A DNA stretch of 64,000 bases from an uncultured Chitinophaga sp. (GTDB lineage: Bacteria; Bacteroidota; Bacteroidia; Chitinophagales; Chitinophagaceae), in NCBI RefSeq assembly GCF_946479755.1, contig NZ_CAMLHC010000013.1, positions 1-64,000 on the forward strand, written 5' to 3'. The first letter of the stretch is position 1. The number at the start of each line of letters is the position of its first letter. The notes under the pieces are model-generated. The model saw only the letters and a program-made list of their open reading frames with translations. It was not told the origin of the DNA and did not search any database. The position numbers and the translations under genes are program-made. Shown piece by piece: positions 1 to 9,256 of this stretch.

Positions 1-26
1 TAGCCCGGAACCTGAGTCCCGGGCTA
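1..26. terminator. Hairpin at left edge
   Basis: Inverted repeat with arms TAGCCCGG and CCGGGCTA around a loop of about 10 bases. It lies just past the stop of the minus-strand metallopeptidase, so it may be that gene's terminator. Any T-tract would lie outside the window. Confidence 0.45.
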
Positions 27-48
27 TCTGCTTTGTATGCTATATCAA

Positions 49-912
49 CTATCGTCCTGCCTGTCCCAATCCGATACCGGTATCTCCCTGTGACAGATCG
101 CCCGAATCGAATCCTTTTTTAAACCAGAACATCCTTTGCTGGGAGGTACCATGCGTAAAGGCATCGGGCACTACGCGGCCGCCAGCGGCTTCCTGCAGTT
201 TATCATCGCCCACGGCGCTGGCCGCGCTCAGACCGGATTCAATATCGCCGGCTTCCAGGATGTTACGCATCTGCTGCGCGTGGTTTGCCCACAATCCCGC
301 CAGAAAATCGGCCTGTAGTTCCAGCTTCACGGACAGTTTGTTGTATTCCGTTTCGCTCAGCCTGCTCCGCATGGCCTGCACCTGGCGGCTGATACCCAGC
401 AGGTTCTGCACGTGGTGGCCTACCTCATGGGCTATCACATACGCTTTGGCAAAATCGCCTTTTACGCCGAAGCGGTCCTCCAGTTCTTTAAAGAACGTGG
501 CATCGAGGTACACCATCCGGTCCGCCGGGCAATAGAACGGGCCCATGGCTGATTCGGCCGCGCCACAACCGGAAGTAGTGGCATCTTCAAACAGTACCAT
601 TTTAGGACGCTCATATTCCATATTGAGCCGTCTGAATTCGTTGGCCCATACGTCTTCCGTACTGGCCAGAACTTTGGAGGAAAACAGTTCGATGGCAGAG
701 GCATTCTCTTTGCTGAGCTGCTCCACCTTTTCGGTGCCGCCCGGGCCCTGCACCTGTTGCAGTACCTGGTTTACCTGGTTGGGGTCCTGTTTAAACAACA
801 GTGCGAGCACAATGACGATGACGCCGCCGATACCGCCGCCAATCAAAGTTCGCTTTCCGCCTCCGGAACGCTTCTCGACATTGTCACTTAATCTTTCATC
901 ATCCAAACGCAT
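49..912 (-). CDS. Neutral zinc metallopeptidase (YpfJ / KPN_02809 family)
   Basis: The 287-residue protein has a short basic N-terminus, one membrane segment at about residues 24-40 preceded by a Gly-rich stretch, and a zincin-like domain. The HEVGHH motif (His162, Glu163, His166) supplies the expected zinc and catalytic residues. Length, single anchor and the CGAAESAMGPFYCP stretch near 116-129 match the family called putative neutral zinc metallopeptidase (PF04228). It is probably membrane-anchored with the catalytic domain outside the cytoplasm; the physiological substrate is unknown. The N-terminal MRLDDERLSDNVE is a common start for this family, which supports the chosen codon. It is divergent from the neighbouring oxidoreductase gene. 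Confidence 0.88.
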   Translation of the reverse strand: MRLDDERLSDNVEKRSGGGKRTLIGGGIGGVIVIVLALLFKQDPNQVNQVLQQVQGPGGTEKVEQLSKENASAIELFSSKVLASTEDVWANEFRRLNMEYERPKMVLFEDATTSGCGAAESAMGPFYCPADRMVYLDATFFKELEDRFGVKGDFAKAYVIAHEVGHHVQNLLGISRQVQAMRSRLSETEYNKLSVKLELQADFLAGLWANHAQQMRNILEAGDIESGLSAASAVGDDKLQEAAGGRVVPDAFTHGTSQQRMFWFKKGFDSGDLSQGDTGIGLGQAGR

Positions 913-1053
913 AGACAGTTAGGGTTTAGTGGTTAATTACGGCCCTAAAATACATTATTACCCGGTAATTCCCATCAAAGGGGCTATATTGAAAATAGCT
1001 TAAACAAAAGTTGTTTTTGCCCGTTAAGAAAGATGTACCGTCAATCCATTTTC

Positions 1054-2064
1054 ATGAAAATACAACAGATCCTTTTGAATGAGCGGCCCGAAGGCTTACC
1101 TGCTGCCGATACCTTTAAAACCGTTGATGTGGAGCTCCCCGGCCTGAACGACGGTGAGGTGCTGCTCCAGCCGCTTTATTTTTCGGTAGACCCCTACATG
1201 CGGGGCCGCATGAGCGACGCCCGCTCCTATATCCCCCCTTTTAAGGTACAGGAACCGATAGAAAGCGGTGGCGTGGCCACCGTGGCGGAAAGCAAAGACG
1301 CACGGTTCGCCGCCGGCGACCTGGTGATGCCCGGCGGCGGCAAAAATTTCTTCCCCTGGGCTACCGGCTTCATTTTCTCCGGCGACCATCTCCGCAAGAT
1401 AGACGCCAGCATCCCACCCAGTTACTACCTCGGCGTGCTGGGCATGCCCGGCCTTACCGCCTACTTCGGCCTGATGGACATCGGCAAACCCAAAGCCGGG
1501 GAAACCGTGGTGATTTCAGGGGCCGCCGGTGCAGTGGGACTGGTAGCCGGACAGATCGCCAAAATACAGGGATGCCGGGTCGTAGGCATCGCCGGCGGCG
1601 AAGAAAAAGTGAAGCTGCTGACCAGCGACTTTAACTTCGACGCCGCGATCAATTATAAAGGCAACACCCACCTGGATGCCGCCGTGGCCGCCGCATGCCC
1701 CAATGGCGTGGATATTTATTTCGATAACGTCGGCGGCGAAATTTCCGACGCCGTGATGGAACACCTCAATTTTTTTGCCCGGATACCCGTATGCGGACAA
1801 ATTGCCCTGTACAACAGCACCGAAGTGCCCATGGGACCGCGGATACAGCCTACGCTCATCAAATTCAGCGTCCTGATGCAGGGCTTTACCATCGGCAACT
1901 ACGCCCATCGCTACCTCGAAGGCATGCAACAGCTGGGAGAATGGATACGCGCCGGCAAAATAAAATATACCGAAACCGTCATCGAAGGGTTTGACCAACT
2001 GCCCGCTGCACTGCTGGGATTATTTTCCGGGCAAAACAGCGGTAAGATGATCGTGAAAGTGTAA
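1054..2064 (+). CDS. NADP-dependent MDR oxidoreductase (CurA/YncB-like)
   Basis: This is a zinc-free medium-chain dehydrogenase/reductase of the alkenal/curcumin reductase type that reduces activated double bonds with NADPH in the cytosol. The N-terminal catalytic fold contains VDPYMRGRM, diagnostic of this subgroup, and the Rossmann domain carries GAAGAVGLVAGQIAK. I prefer the ATG at 1054 (MKIQQILLNERPEG, 336 aa) because it aligns with the usual family start; an in-frame ATG at 1033 would add seven residues. A near-consensus -7 box (TGTTTTTG) ends at about 1018. The fdhD gene begins only 8 bases after the stop, so the two are likely cotranscribed, but a functional link to formate dehydrogenase is not obvious. 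Confidence 0.87.
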   Translation: MKIQQILLNERPEGLPAADTFKTVDVELPGLNDGEVLLQPLYFSVDPYMRGRMSDARSYIPPFKVQEPIESGGVATVAESKDARFAAGDLVMPGGGKNFFPWATGFIFSGDHLRKIDASIPPSYYLGVLGMPGLTAYFGLMDIGKPKAGETVVISGAAGAVGLVAGQIAKIQGCRVVGIAGGEEKVKLLTSDFNFDAAINYKGNTHLDAAVAAACPNGVDIYFDNVGGEISDAVMEHLNFFARIPVCGQIALYNSTEVPMGPRIQPTLIKFSVLMQGFTIGNYAHRYLEGMQQLGEWIRAGKIKYTETVIEGFDQLPAALLGLFSGQNSGKMIVKV

Positions 2065-2072
2065 TTTTAACT

Positions 2073-2873
2073 ATGACAAATGCTGTTGTTCATACCCGTA
2101 TTAAAAGAATCACCGCCGCAGGAGTAACCGATACCGAAGATATCCTGGCAGCAGAAGAACCATTGGAAATAAGACTGGAGCATGGTCCCAGCCACAACCG
2201 CCGCCAGCAGAACATTGCGGTGACGATGCGCACGCCGGGACAGGATGAAGAGCTGGCCGCCGGCTTCCTGTTTACCGAAGGTATTATTCCCGGTCCGGCC
2301 GCTATAAAGCAGGTGACCCTGACGGAGACGCCCGGTGGCAGCGTCGCTACCGTTGCCCTGAAAGAACAGGCGACCCCCTTCCTGGATAAAAGCCAGCGCC
2401 ATTTTCAGGCCACCGCCGCCTGCGGCATGTGCGGCAAATCCTCCATCGAAAACATTCATACAGGCGTCAACGTTAGCCACACTGACAGGCGCATTCCCGG
2501 TCAGTGGGTTTCACAGCTACCGGAACAGCTGCGGGCGCAACAGGCGCTGTTTGAACACACCGGCGGTCTTCATGCCGCGGCACTGGTAGATGAGCACGGC
2601 CGGATACAATTGCTGCGGGAAGACATCGGCCGGCACAACGCCGTCGACAAAGTCATCGGTGCAGCGCTGACACAACAACTGCTCCTGCCACAAAGCCTGC
2701 TGCTGCTGAGCGGCAGAGCGGGATTTGAACTGATACAAAAAGCGGCTATGGCTGGCATTCCCATCATCGCCGCCATCGGCGCTCCTTCCAGCATGGCCGT
2801 AAAAATGGCGGCGGAATGGAATATTACACTGATCGGATTTTTGAAAGAAGACAGGTACAATCAGTACACGTAA
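2073..2873 (+). CDS. fdhD: FdhD, sulfurtransferase for formate dehydrogenase maturation
   Basis: FdhD transfers sulfur from a cysteine desulfurase to the molybdenum cofactor of formate dehydrogenase-type enzymes, a step needed for their activity. The protein (266 aa) shows the family signature CGMCG with both redox cysteines (Cys117, Cys120) and the conserved DIGRHNAVDKVIG stretch at about 190-203. Its position 117 bases upstream of a YdeP-type molybdopterin oxidoreductase, on the same strand, makes that enzyme the probable client. The start at 2073 lies 8 bases after the preceding stop. Confidence 0.93.
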   Translation: MTNAVVHTRIKRITAAGVTDTEDILAAEEPLEIRLEHGPSHNRRQQNIAVTMRTPGQDEELAAGFLFTEGIIPGPAAIKQVTLTETPGGSVATVALKEQATPFLDKSQRHFQATAACGMCGKSSIENIHTGVNVSHTDRRIPGQWVSQLPEQLRAQQALFEHTGGLHAAALVDEHGRIQLLREDIGRHNAVDKVIGAALTQQLLLPQSLLLLSGRAGFELIQKAAMAGIPIIAAIGAPSSMAVKMAAEWNITLIGFLKEDRYNQYT

Positions 2874-2990
2874 CCGTGATTGACACGATTACCACTGATT
2901 TTCCTGATAACCGGGAGAAATACGTAGCTTGCCGGGAGAACAAAACAATTATTAATACAAACATCCAAATCACAGAAATCAGCAATCATC

Positions 2991-5300
2991 ATGTCTATCA
3001 CGCGGTTACATACGGAGTTCACACCAGTGAAGTTCACCGGTCTCAAACTCACCAGGCCGGCCACAGTGGCTGCCGGTATACCGGCGGTCGTTTCCAGTAT
3101 GAAACATGTGCTGGAAGCCATGAATGCCTTCAGGGCCATGAAAGCCCTCCTGGAGCTAAACCAGAAAGACGGTTTCGACTGCCCCGGTTGCGCATGGCCC
3201 GACCCTGATGATGAACGCTCCCCTATTGCGGAATACTGTGAAAACGGCGCTAAAGCCATCGCCGAGGAGGCCACCACCCGCAAACTGGACGCTGCTTTCT
3301 TTGCGGCCAACAGTATCGATTCCCTCGGACAACTTTCCGACTACGATATCGGCAAAAAAGGAAGGATCGCGCAGCCTATGTACCTTGCTCCCGGCGCTAC
3401 GCACTATACATCTATATCCTGGAACGACGCTTACCGCAAAATTGCGGACCACCTGCAGCAGCTGGATACGCCCGACGAAGCGGTATTCTATACTTCCGGC
3501 CGTACCAGCAACGAAGCCGCTTTCCTCTACCAGCTGATGGTCAGGGAATATGGCACCAACAACCTGCCGGACTGCTCCAATATGTGCCACGAATCCAGCG
3601 GCGTGGCCCTCGGCGAAGCGGTGGGCATCGGCAAAGGGTCCGTCACCCTGGAAGATGTACACCAGGCGGAAGTGATCATCATCCTCGGCCAGAACCCGGG
3701 CACCAATCACCCCCGTATGCTTACGGCGCTGCAGAAAGCCAAAGCCAACGGCGCTGTTATCATCGCCGTTAACCCGCTGAAGGAAACGGGACTGCTCAAT
3801 TTCCTCAACCCGCAAACGGTGAAAGGTATCCTCCAGGTGCAAACACATCTCACCGATATCTTCCTGCAAATAAAAATCAACGGCGACATGGCTTTGCTGA
3901 AAGCACTGGCACTGTTGCTGCTGGAAGAAGAAGATAAAAATCCGGGCACCGTATTCGATCAGTCATTCATCAGCAGCAATACCAGCGGATATCAAGAGTA
4001 TATCGCCCACCTGCGGCAACAGCGCCTGCCCGACCTGGCCGCGGCCTGCGGTATCAGCGAAGCGCAGCTGCGGGAAGCCGCCGCAGCGCTGATGCATAAA
4101 CAAAAAATCGTGGCCTGCTGGGCGATGGGACTTACCCAGCATAAAAACTCCGTTGATACCATCCGTGAGGTCGTCAACCTGCTGCTGCTCAAAGGCAGCA
4201 TCGGCAAGCCCGGGGCCGGCACCTGCCCCGTACGGGGCCATAGCAACGTACAGGGCGACAGGACCATGGGCATCTATGAAAAACCAGCCGATGCCCTGCT
4301 GCAAAAACTGGAGGCGGTATACGGCTTTAAACCGCCGTATAAACACGGCCACGACGTAGTGCATGCCATCCACGCCATGCACCGCGGCGATGCCAAAGTG
4401 TTTATCGCCATGGGAGGCAATTTCCTCTCTGCCACGCCCGACACAGCCTACACGGCAAAAGCCCTGCGCAATTGCCGCCTTACCGTACACGTATCTACGA
4501 AACTGAACCGGAGCCACCTCGTCCATGGCAGAGAAGCCATCATCCTCCCCTGCCTCGGCCGCAGCGATAAAGACATACAACAACAGCAGACCCAGTTTGT
4601 CACCTGCGAAAACTCCATGGGCGTAGTGCAGATGTCTAAAGGCAACCTGCATCCCATATCCGCCGACCTGAAAAGCGAACCGGTGATCGTCTGTGAAATG
4701 GCCAAGGCCGTCCTCGGCCCGCAGAGCAAAGTGCCATGGGAACAATACACACAACACTATGATCATATCCGGGACGCGATAGAAAAAGTCATTCCCGGTT
4801 TTGACGACTATAACAAACGGGTACGCCACCCCGGTGGCTTCTACCTGCCCAATGGCTCCAGGACGGGCCAGTTCAATACCGGCACCGGCAAAGCCAATTT
4901 TAATGTGGCCCCCGTCACCACCACGCCGCTCAGCCGGGAAGAATACATGATGATGACCATCCGCAGCCACGACCAGTTCAACACCACCATCTACGGGCTG
5001 GACGACCGCTATCGCGGCGTGCACCATGAACGGCGCGTCATCTTCATGAACCCGGAAGATATTGCCAACGGCGGTTTTACAGCCGGCCAGGTAGTAGACC
5101 TATATAACTATCACGGGCAAACGGAGAGAGTAGCACCCGGCTTTATCATCGTAGCCTATGATATCCCGGTGGGATGCACCGCCACCTATTTCCCGGAAAC
5201 CAATGTGCTGGTACCGGTGAACACGGTCGCCGATAAAAGCAATACCCCCGCCTCCAAAAGCGTGATCATTCAGATTAAATCATCCACCATAAAAAGATAA
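2991..5300 (+). CDS. FdhF/YdeP-family molybdopterin oxidoreductase
   Basis: The 769-residue protein belongs to the bis-MGD molybdoenzyme superfamily, in the branch related to E. coli YdeP (formate dehydrogenase alpha-like). Visible marks are the N-terminal CPGCAWPDP (Cys64, Cys67), DCSNMCHESSG (about 195-205) and the GQNPGTNHPRM loop in the cofactor domain. The C-terminal part has the beta-barrel dinucleotide-binding region with AGQVVDLYNYHG. No selenocysteine-type in-frame TGA is present and no Tat signal is seen, so it is probably cytoplasmic. The gene follows fdhD and is 3 bases from the next ORF. Electron-transfer subunits are not adjacent, so the true substrate (formate or another small molecule) cannot be read from context. 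Confidence 0.88.
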   Translation: MSITRLHTEFTPVKFTGLKLTRPATVAAGIPAVVSSMKHVLEAMNAFRAMKALLELNQKDGFDCPGCAWPDPDDERSPIAEYCENGAKAIAEEATTRKLDAAFFAANSIDSLGQLSDYDIGKKGRIAQPMYLAPGATHYTSISWNDAYRKIADHLQQLDTPDEAVFYTSGRTSNEAAFLYQLMVREYGTNNLPDCSNMCHESSGVALGEAVGIGKGSVTLEDVHQAEVIIILGQNPGTNHPRMLTALQKAKANGAVIIAVNPLKETGLLNFLNPQTVKGILQVQTHLTDIFLQIKINGDMALLKALALLLLEEEDKNPGTVFDQSFISSNTSGYQEYIAHLRQQRLPDLAAACGISEAQLREAAAALMHKQKIVACWAMGLTQHKNSVDTIREVVNLLLLKGSIGKPGAGTCPVRGHSNVQGDRTMGIYEKPADALLQKLEAVYGFKPPYKHGHDVVHAIHAMHRGDAKVFIAMGGNFLSATPDTAYTAKALRNCRLTVHVSTKLNRSHLVHGREAIILPCLGRSDKDIQQQQTQFVTCENSMGVVQMSKGNLHPISADLKSEPVIVCEMAKAVLGPQSKVPWEQYTQHYDHIRDAIEKVIPGFDDYNKRVRHPGGFYLPNGSRTGQFNTGTGKANFNVAPVTTTPLSREEYMMMTIRSHDQFNTTIYGLDDRYRGVHHERRVIFMNPEDIANGGFTAGQVVDLYNYHGQTERVAPGFIIVAYDIPVGCTATYFPETNVLVPVNTVADKSNTPASKSVIIQIKSSTIKR

Positions 5301-5303
5301 ATC

Positions 5304-5852
5304 ATGGGACCAGTAGTATGGCAGGCCACCCAATGGCCAGCAACGGAATTTTTGACGGTGACAAAACAGGAACACAACAGCCTGGTCAAAGGGATTATCA
5401 ACGGCTGCACAGATGCTGAGCCGTTTTCCATTCAATACGAAATTGAAGTAACACCGGAATGGAAAGTATCTTCTTTCCACATCCGCCGGGATGGCCTTCA
5501 GCCCACCGCGCTGAAACTGACCTCAGACCTGAACGGCCACTGGTTTGATAAAGATGGTAACCATATCGAAGCATTTGACGACTGTACTGACATCGATATT
5601 TCACTGACCCCCTTCACCAATACCTTACCCATACGCCGGCTGACGTTTGAACAGGGAGAACGGAAATTACTGCAGATGCTCTACATCAAACTACCGGAAT
5701 TTGAGCTGCAGAAACTGTCACAATACTATACCAAAATGGAGGACCGGCTGTACCTTTATGAAAACGGTGACAGTGGCTTCAGGGCAGAATTACCGATTGA
5801 CGAAAATGGTATCGTGAAAGATTACCCGGGTATTTTTACGAGGATTTATTAA
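5304..5852 (+). CDS. Putative glycolipid-binding domain protein (PF06475-like)
   Basis: The 182-residue protein resembles the family annotated as putative glycolipid-binding, a single-domain cytosolic beta-rich fold. The recognisable pattern is a conserved early segment ending in YEIEVTPEWKVSSF, a central WFDKDGNHIEAFDDCTDIDIS, and a late stretch with ADYPG-type ending (KDYPGIFTRIY). There is no signal peptide. It starts 3 bases after the molybdopterin oxidoreductase stop and is therefore probably the last gene of that operon. The family function is based on a structure only, so I treat the name as descriptive. Confidence 0.72.
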   Translation: MGPVVWQATQWPATEFLTVTKQEHNSLVKGIINGCTDAEPFSIQYEIEVTPEWKVSSFHIRRDGLQPTALKLTSDLNGHWFDKDGNHIEAFDDCTDIDISLTPFTNTLPIRRLTFEQGERKLLQMLYIKLPEFELQKLSQYYTKMEDRLYLYENGDSGFRAELPIDENGIVKDYPGIFTRIY

Positions 5853-5875
5853 GGCTTCAGTAATAGCTTTACACC

Positions 5876-5889
5876 GGCGCTTCAGCGCC
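5876..5889. terminator. Small hairpin between convergent genes
   Basis: GGCGC-TTCA-GCGCC overlaps the stop codon of the nitronate monooxygenase gene. It is short and lacks a clear T-tract, so a termination role is only possible. Confidence 0.3.
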
Positions 5890-6961
5890 ATGAGAAGCCA
5901 GGTAATATTTTTTCAGCGGCAGTCCGCACCGCTTCCATGATCGCTGCTGCCGGCAGCGGTTTTGCCAGCTGTGCCGCCTGCCCCGCATACATAACGATAA
6001 AATCCGGGTTGTCCTGTTCCTTCGCCACCTTGCGGACAGCCTGCGTCAGCGCATCCTGTACCGGGTAAACATTCAACGGTAGTCCCGACGCCTCTATCCC
6101 ATCCATCAACACATTAGCGATTCCTCTCGCCCACCGTCCGGAGAAAGCCCGGGTGATCCGTGTGCCCGTATCCGTAACCGCTCCCACTTTATCCTTATGA
6201 TGAGGCGTGGCCGCACTCTCCGGGCTCCTTAACAACACGCTGCCACATTGTACGCCACTGGCACCCAGGCAGAAAGCTGCCGCCGCACTGCGGCCATCAG
6301 CAATACCACCTGCTGCTATAACGGGTAGGGCTATCCGGTCTGTTATCTGCGGCACCAGCGTCATGGTGGTTACCTGTGGCAACGGTCCGGGTAAAAAAGA
6401 ACCCCGGTGGCCACCCGCCTCTATACCCTGCGCCACAACAGTGTCACAACCGGCTGCCTCCAGCGCCAAAGCCTCTTCCACCGATGTGGCGGTACCCAAC
6501 AGCAGGCATCCGTTTGCTTTGAGCATGGCTATGCTGGCCTCGTCCGGGATACCAAAAGTGAAACTCACCAGCGAAATGCCAGCCTCCAGTAATACGGGCA
6601 ACTGCTCCTGGTAAGCATGTGTTTTCACGGCGTCAAAAGCTACCGCTGGCACCGTCAGCCCGTTTTTTTTATACAGCTGCTGCAGGTACTGCTGCATCTG
6701 GTCAAACGGTTCCGGCTGATCTGCCGGCGGCACTTCGTAGGTAAACAGGTTCACGGCGAAAGGCCTGGAGGTAAGCGCTTTCACCTCTGCTATCAACGCG
6801 GCCACCCTGGCAGGCGGCAGTCCGCCCACCGGCAGCGATCCAAGCCCGCCGCTGTTACTCACGGCCGCTACCATCGCCGGCGTGGTAATACCCAGCATGG
6901 GCGCCTGCACAAAAGGATAATCTATGCCCAGCAATGAGGTCAGTCTGTTTTTCCATTCCAT
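5882..6961 (-). CDS. Nitronate monooxygenase family flavoprotein
   Basis: An FMN-dependent TIM-barrel enzyme of the 2-nitropropane dioxygenase class, which oxidises alkyl nitronates such as propionate-3-nitronate. The 359-residue sequence opens with the typical YPFVQAPMLGITTPAMVAA, and the phosphate-binding region AAGGIADGRSAAAAFCLGA (about 217-235) and GVQCGSVLL follow. The central QGIEAGGHRG (about 178-187) contains the conserved catalytic-site histidine. It is monocistronic by spacing: 29 bases separate it from the upstream outer-membrane gene on the same strand, so cotranscription with that gene is possible but functionally unexplained. Some relatives are enoyl-ACP reductases (FabK), but the motif set fits nitronate monooxygenase better. 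Confidence 0.85.
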   Translation of the reverse strand: MEWKNRLTSLLGIDYPFVQAPMLGITTPAMVAAVSNSGGLGSLPVGGLPPARVAALIAEVKALTSRPFAVNLFTYEVPPADQPEPFDQMQQYLQQLYKKNGLTVPAVAFDAVKTHAYQEQLPVLLEAGISLVSFTFGIPDEASIAMLKANGCLLLGTATSVEEALALEAAGCDTVVAQGIEAGGHRGSFLPGPLPQVTTMTLVPQITDRIALPVIAAGGIADGRSAAAAFCLGASGVQCGSVLLRSPESAATPHHKDKVGAVTDTGTRITRAFSGRWARGIANVLMDGIEASGLPLNVYPVQDALTQAVRKVAKEQDNPDFIVMYAGQAAQLAKPLPAAAIMEAVRTAAEKILPGFSWR

Positions 6962-6990
6962 ATATCTTCATTTTGTCAGTTAAACAGTCA

Positions 6991-8904
6991 TCAGAAAAAG
7001 CTCAGGAAAGCGGGTGCTTTCAACGCCGAGATGTCAAACCTGAAATCCACGATGGTGGTGATCTCCAACAAACTCTTCGGCTGTAGCGGCGGCGCGTTCG
7101 GGAAATAATATCCCGACACCTTGATGGTGTTAAGCGAGAGGTTTTCGTTCTTCACCCGGAAGCCGCCGCCAATACCCATGTAGATGGGGTTACTGAACAG
7201 GTTGTCATTTTTGGCGGTCACCATCGCAGCCTGCAGGGAAGCAAAGAAATTGAACTTAAAGCCGAGGAACCGGAGCGGACTGTAGTAAACGGTTTCAGAG
7301 CCGAAAGCCAGGCGCTGGTAGCCATTCAGCTTGGTATATCTGTATCCCCAGATACCGTTGTCGTTGTTGATATTAAGCGGTTTGTAGAAAAACGGATTGG
7401 GGCTTTCCAGGTAGTCTAAATTGAGGAACTGGCGGAAACGCGCCTTCCTGATGGAGAACAGCCGGCTGTAGTATTCCGCCCGCGCATGAATAACGGCATC
7501 TTCCAGTTTGCCCCCCTGCCAGAAGGTACTGACGCCGGCGGAGGTGTTAAACAGGCCGTGCCTCCTGGTGGTCCAGTATTTCTGGGCTTCCAGGCCGGTA
7601 TAGAGCCGGCGCCGGTCTTTCCAGGTCTCCCAGCCTGTGGCAGCTTTCAGGTTATACCCCAGCGGAATATCCTCCGTCCTGCCGAAGCCGAAAAACTGGC
7701 GTGTCTTAAAATAGTCCAGCCGGTATACCTGGAATTCCAGCAGGTAATAGCGGTGATCATTGTATACCGGGTCCTCTTTAAACTGCACCTGGTCGGGCGT
7801 CCTGGAGAAATTAAGGTTAAAATGCCGGAACAGCACCGCAAAATTGGGTTTATGGCCAATGGTGCCGTTATGCTCATAATTGTTGATGAAGTTGTAACCT
7901 GCCCAGCCGTCGATAACAGTGTAGCGGTAATCGCGGTACAGCAGGCTGTCAATCGTCTGCTTCTCCCTGCCGAGGATGTTGATCGACCAGTTGTTGGCCA
8001 GCGTCAGTCCCCCTACCCATTTGGCCGCGTTACGGTACAGCGGCCGGTTGAAGGTGACATAGATGGTGCCTTCATACACGTTGGTGTCCAGCGGCGTGGT
8101 GTTGTTCAGCGTGGAATAGCCCACGCCCACATCGACGAAGGAACCGAGCACATTGTATTTGGTGTAGCGGGCTTCCGTATTCCAGGTGGGCGTGTAATCG
8201 CTGCGCCACTGGAACCCTACCTGCAGCCCCTGGCCGGCGCCCAGCAGGTTATTGTTGGATACGCGGGTCTTGATGTTGGTGGCGCTGAACTGCGACAGGT
8301 CCACACCGTATTCAAATACATCTTTGGTAATCACCTCCACGTCTACCGAATCGGAGTCCGGGTTGGCGTTCCGCACGTGGATACGGGCATCGGAGAAAAA
8401 GGGCCGGTTACGCAGATAACGTTCGTTATCGGCCAGCTCGTAAGGGTCCAGCCGGGAACCCTCCCTGAAAAACAGCGACTGGCGGACCACCCACTCCCGG
8501 GAGTCGAAGTGCAGGCGGTTGGCCAGGTGAATCAGCTTCATACTGGTGGTGAACGTGGTATCGTTGATATTGCGGGGACCAAACACCTTTACCTTCCGGT
8601 AGTAGATATTCCTGATGACTTTTCCCACAAAGGGGGTAAAATATGCCTCACTTTTGGTGATGGCACTATCGAGATTTTCGTCCGGCGTTTCCACATCCTG
8701 CTTGGTAATACGGCGGATAAAGGACTGACGGTACTCTTTATTCCGCAGTGAATCCCGGTATTCTCCGATCTTTTTCATCAGGCCGTTACCCCGCCTGGGG
8801 ACCGTGTCAGTCACAGGCTTGTCCTGGGCAAACGTCAGCTGGCACCAGCAAAGGAGCCAGCAGGTAACAGAAATAGCAGCTAATATTTTAAGTTCCGTCC
8901 TCAA
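6991..8904 (-). CDS. BamA/TamA-like outer-membrane protein with POTRA-type region
   Basis: The 637-residue protein has an N-terminal signal sequence ending near LTFAQ (residue about 27). A periplasmic segment (about 75-195) contains a POTRA-like unit: REGSRLDPYELADNERYLRNRPFF is the pattern seen before the barrel in Omp85 proteins. The rest alternates aromatic and polar residues as in a surface beta-barrel (for example QGLQVGFQWRSDYTPTWNTEARY) and ends in a terminal Phe (APAFLSFF), consistent with BAM-dependent assembly. It is shorter than BamA and lacks the five-POTRA array, so a role in specific surface export or lipid handling is as likely as general barrel assembly. No partner TamB-like gene is adjacent. 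Confidence 0.75.
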   Translation of the reverse strand: MRTELKILAAISVTCWLLCWCQLTFAQDKPVTDTVPRRGNGLMKKIGEYRDSLRNKEYRQSFIRRITKQDVETPDENLDSAITKSEAYFTPFVGKVIRNIYYRKVKVFGPRNINDTTFTTSMKLIHLANRLHFDSREWVVRQSLFFREGSRLDPYELADNERYLRNRPFFSDARIHVRNANPDSDSVDVEVITKDVFEYGVDLSQFSATNIKTRVSNNNLLGAGQGLQVGFQWRSDYTPTWNTEARYTKYNVLGSFVDVGVGYSTLNNTTPLDTNVYEGTIYVTFNRPLYRNAAKWVGGLTLANNWSINILGREKQTIDSLLYRDYRYTVIDGWAGYNFINNYEHNGTIGHKPNFAVLFRHFNLNFSRTPDQVQFKEDPVYNDHRYYLLEFQVYRLDYFKTRQFFGFGRTEDIPLGYNLKAATGWETWKDRRRLYTGLEAQKYWTTRRHGLFNTSAGVSTFWQGGKLEDAVIHARAEYYSRLFSIRKARFRQFLNLDYLESPNPFFYKPLNINNDNGIWGYRYTKLNGYQRLAFGSETVYYSPLRFLGFKFNFFASLQAAMVTAKNDNLFSNPIYMGIGGGFRVKNENLSLNTIKVSGYYFPNAPPLQPKSLLEITTIVDFRFDISALKAPAFLSFF

Positions 8905-9059
8905 AGGTTACTCGAAGGTGACAAGTATATTAAAAAAAAATGGGATTGCGTGTAATGCAATTATTGTACTGGACCGGAATAATAATTGAATGAAGCAGAA
9001 CAGATAAGAAAGCTTATTGCAACCAGTATTATATATTGTTCACCTTAAAACCTTCTGCT

Positions 9060-9221
9060 ATGTTACGTTGGGCATTAATATTCTTTATTGTGGCTATTGT
9101 GGCAGCGATCTTCGGGTTTGGCGGAATCGCCGCCGGCGCCGCCTCCATAGCCAAAATACTGTTCTTTATTTTCCTGGTGCTGTTCCTCATCTCCCTGTTG
9201 TCAGGACTACTCAGGAAGTAA
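9060..9221 (+). CDS. DUF1328/YtjA-type small membrane protein
   Basis: The ATG at 9060 gives a 53-residue protein, [19 protein letters not shown] onwards, with two hydrophobic helices separated by a Gly/Ala-rich turn and ending SGLLRK. This fits the DUF1328 family of about 50-60 residue inner-membrane proteins, whose role is unknown. The upstream in-frame ATG at 9036 adds eight polar residues and is not favoured. A perfect palindrome immediately downstream ends the transcript. Confidence 0.85.
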   Translation: MLRWALIFFIVAIVAAIFGFGGIAAGAASIAKILFFIFLVLFLISLLSGLLRK

Positions 9222-9227
9222 ACAAAA

Positions 9228-9253
9228 AAGCAGGGATCTTAAGATCCCTGCTT
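9228..9253. terminator. Bidirectional terminator
   Basis: A perfect 26-base palindrome (arm AAGCAGGGATCTT) is flanked by an A-run on the left and TTTT on the right, between the ends of two convergent genes. It can serve both. Confidence 0.85.
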
Positions 9254-9256
9254 TTA

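Noticed and set aside
3963..5027. 354-codon ORF antisense to the molybdopterin oxidoreductase
   Set aside because: Shadow of a confident gene; composition not protein-like.
7486..8751. 421-codon ORF antisense to the BamA/TamA-like gene
   Set aside because: Shadow ORF; the opposite strand has a signal peptide and barrel pattern that explains the DNA.
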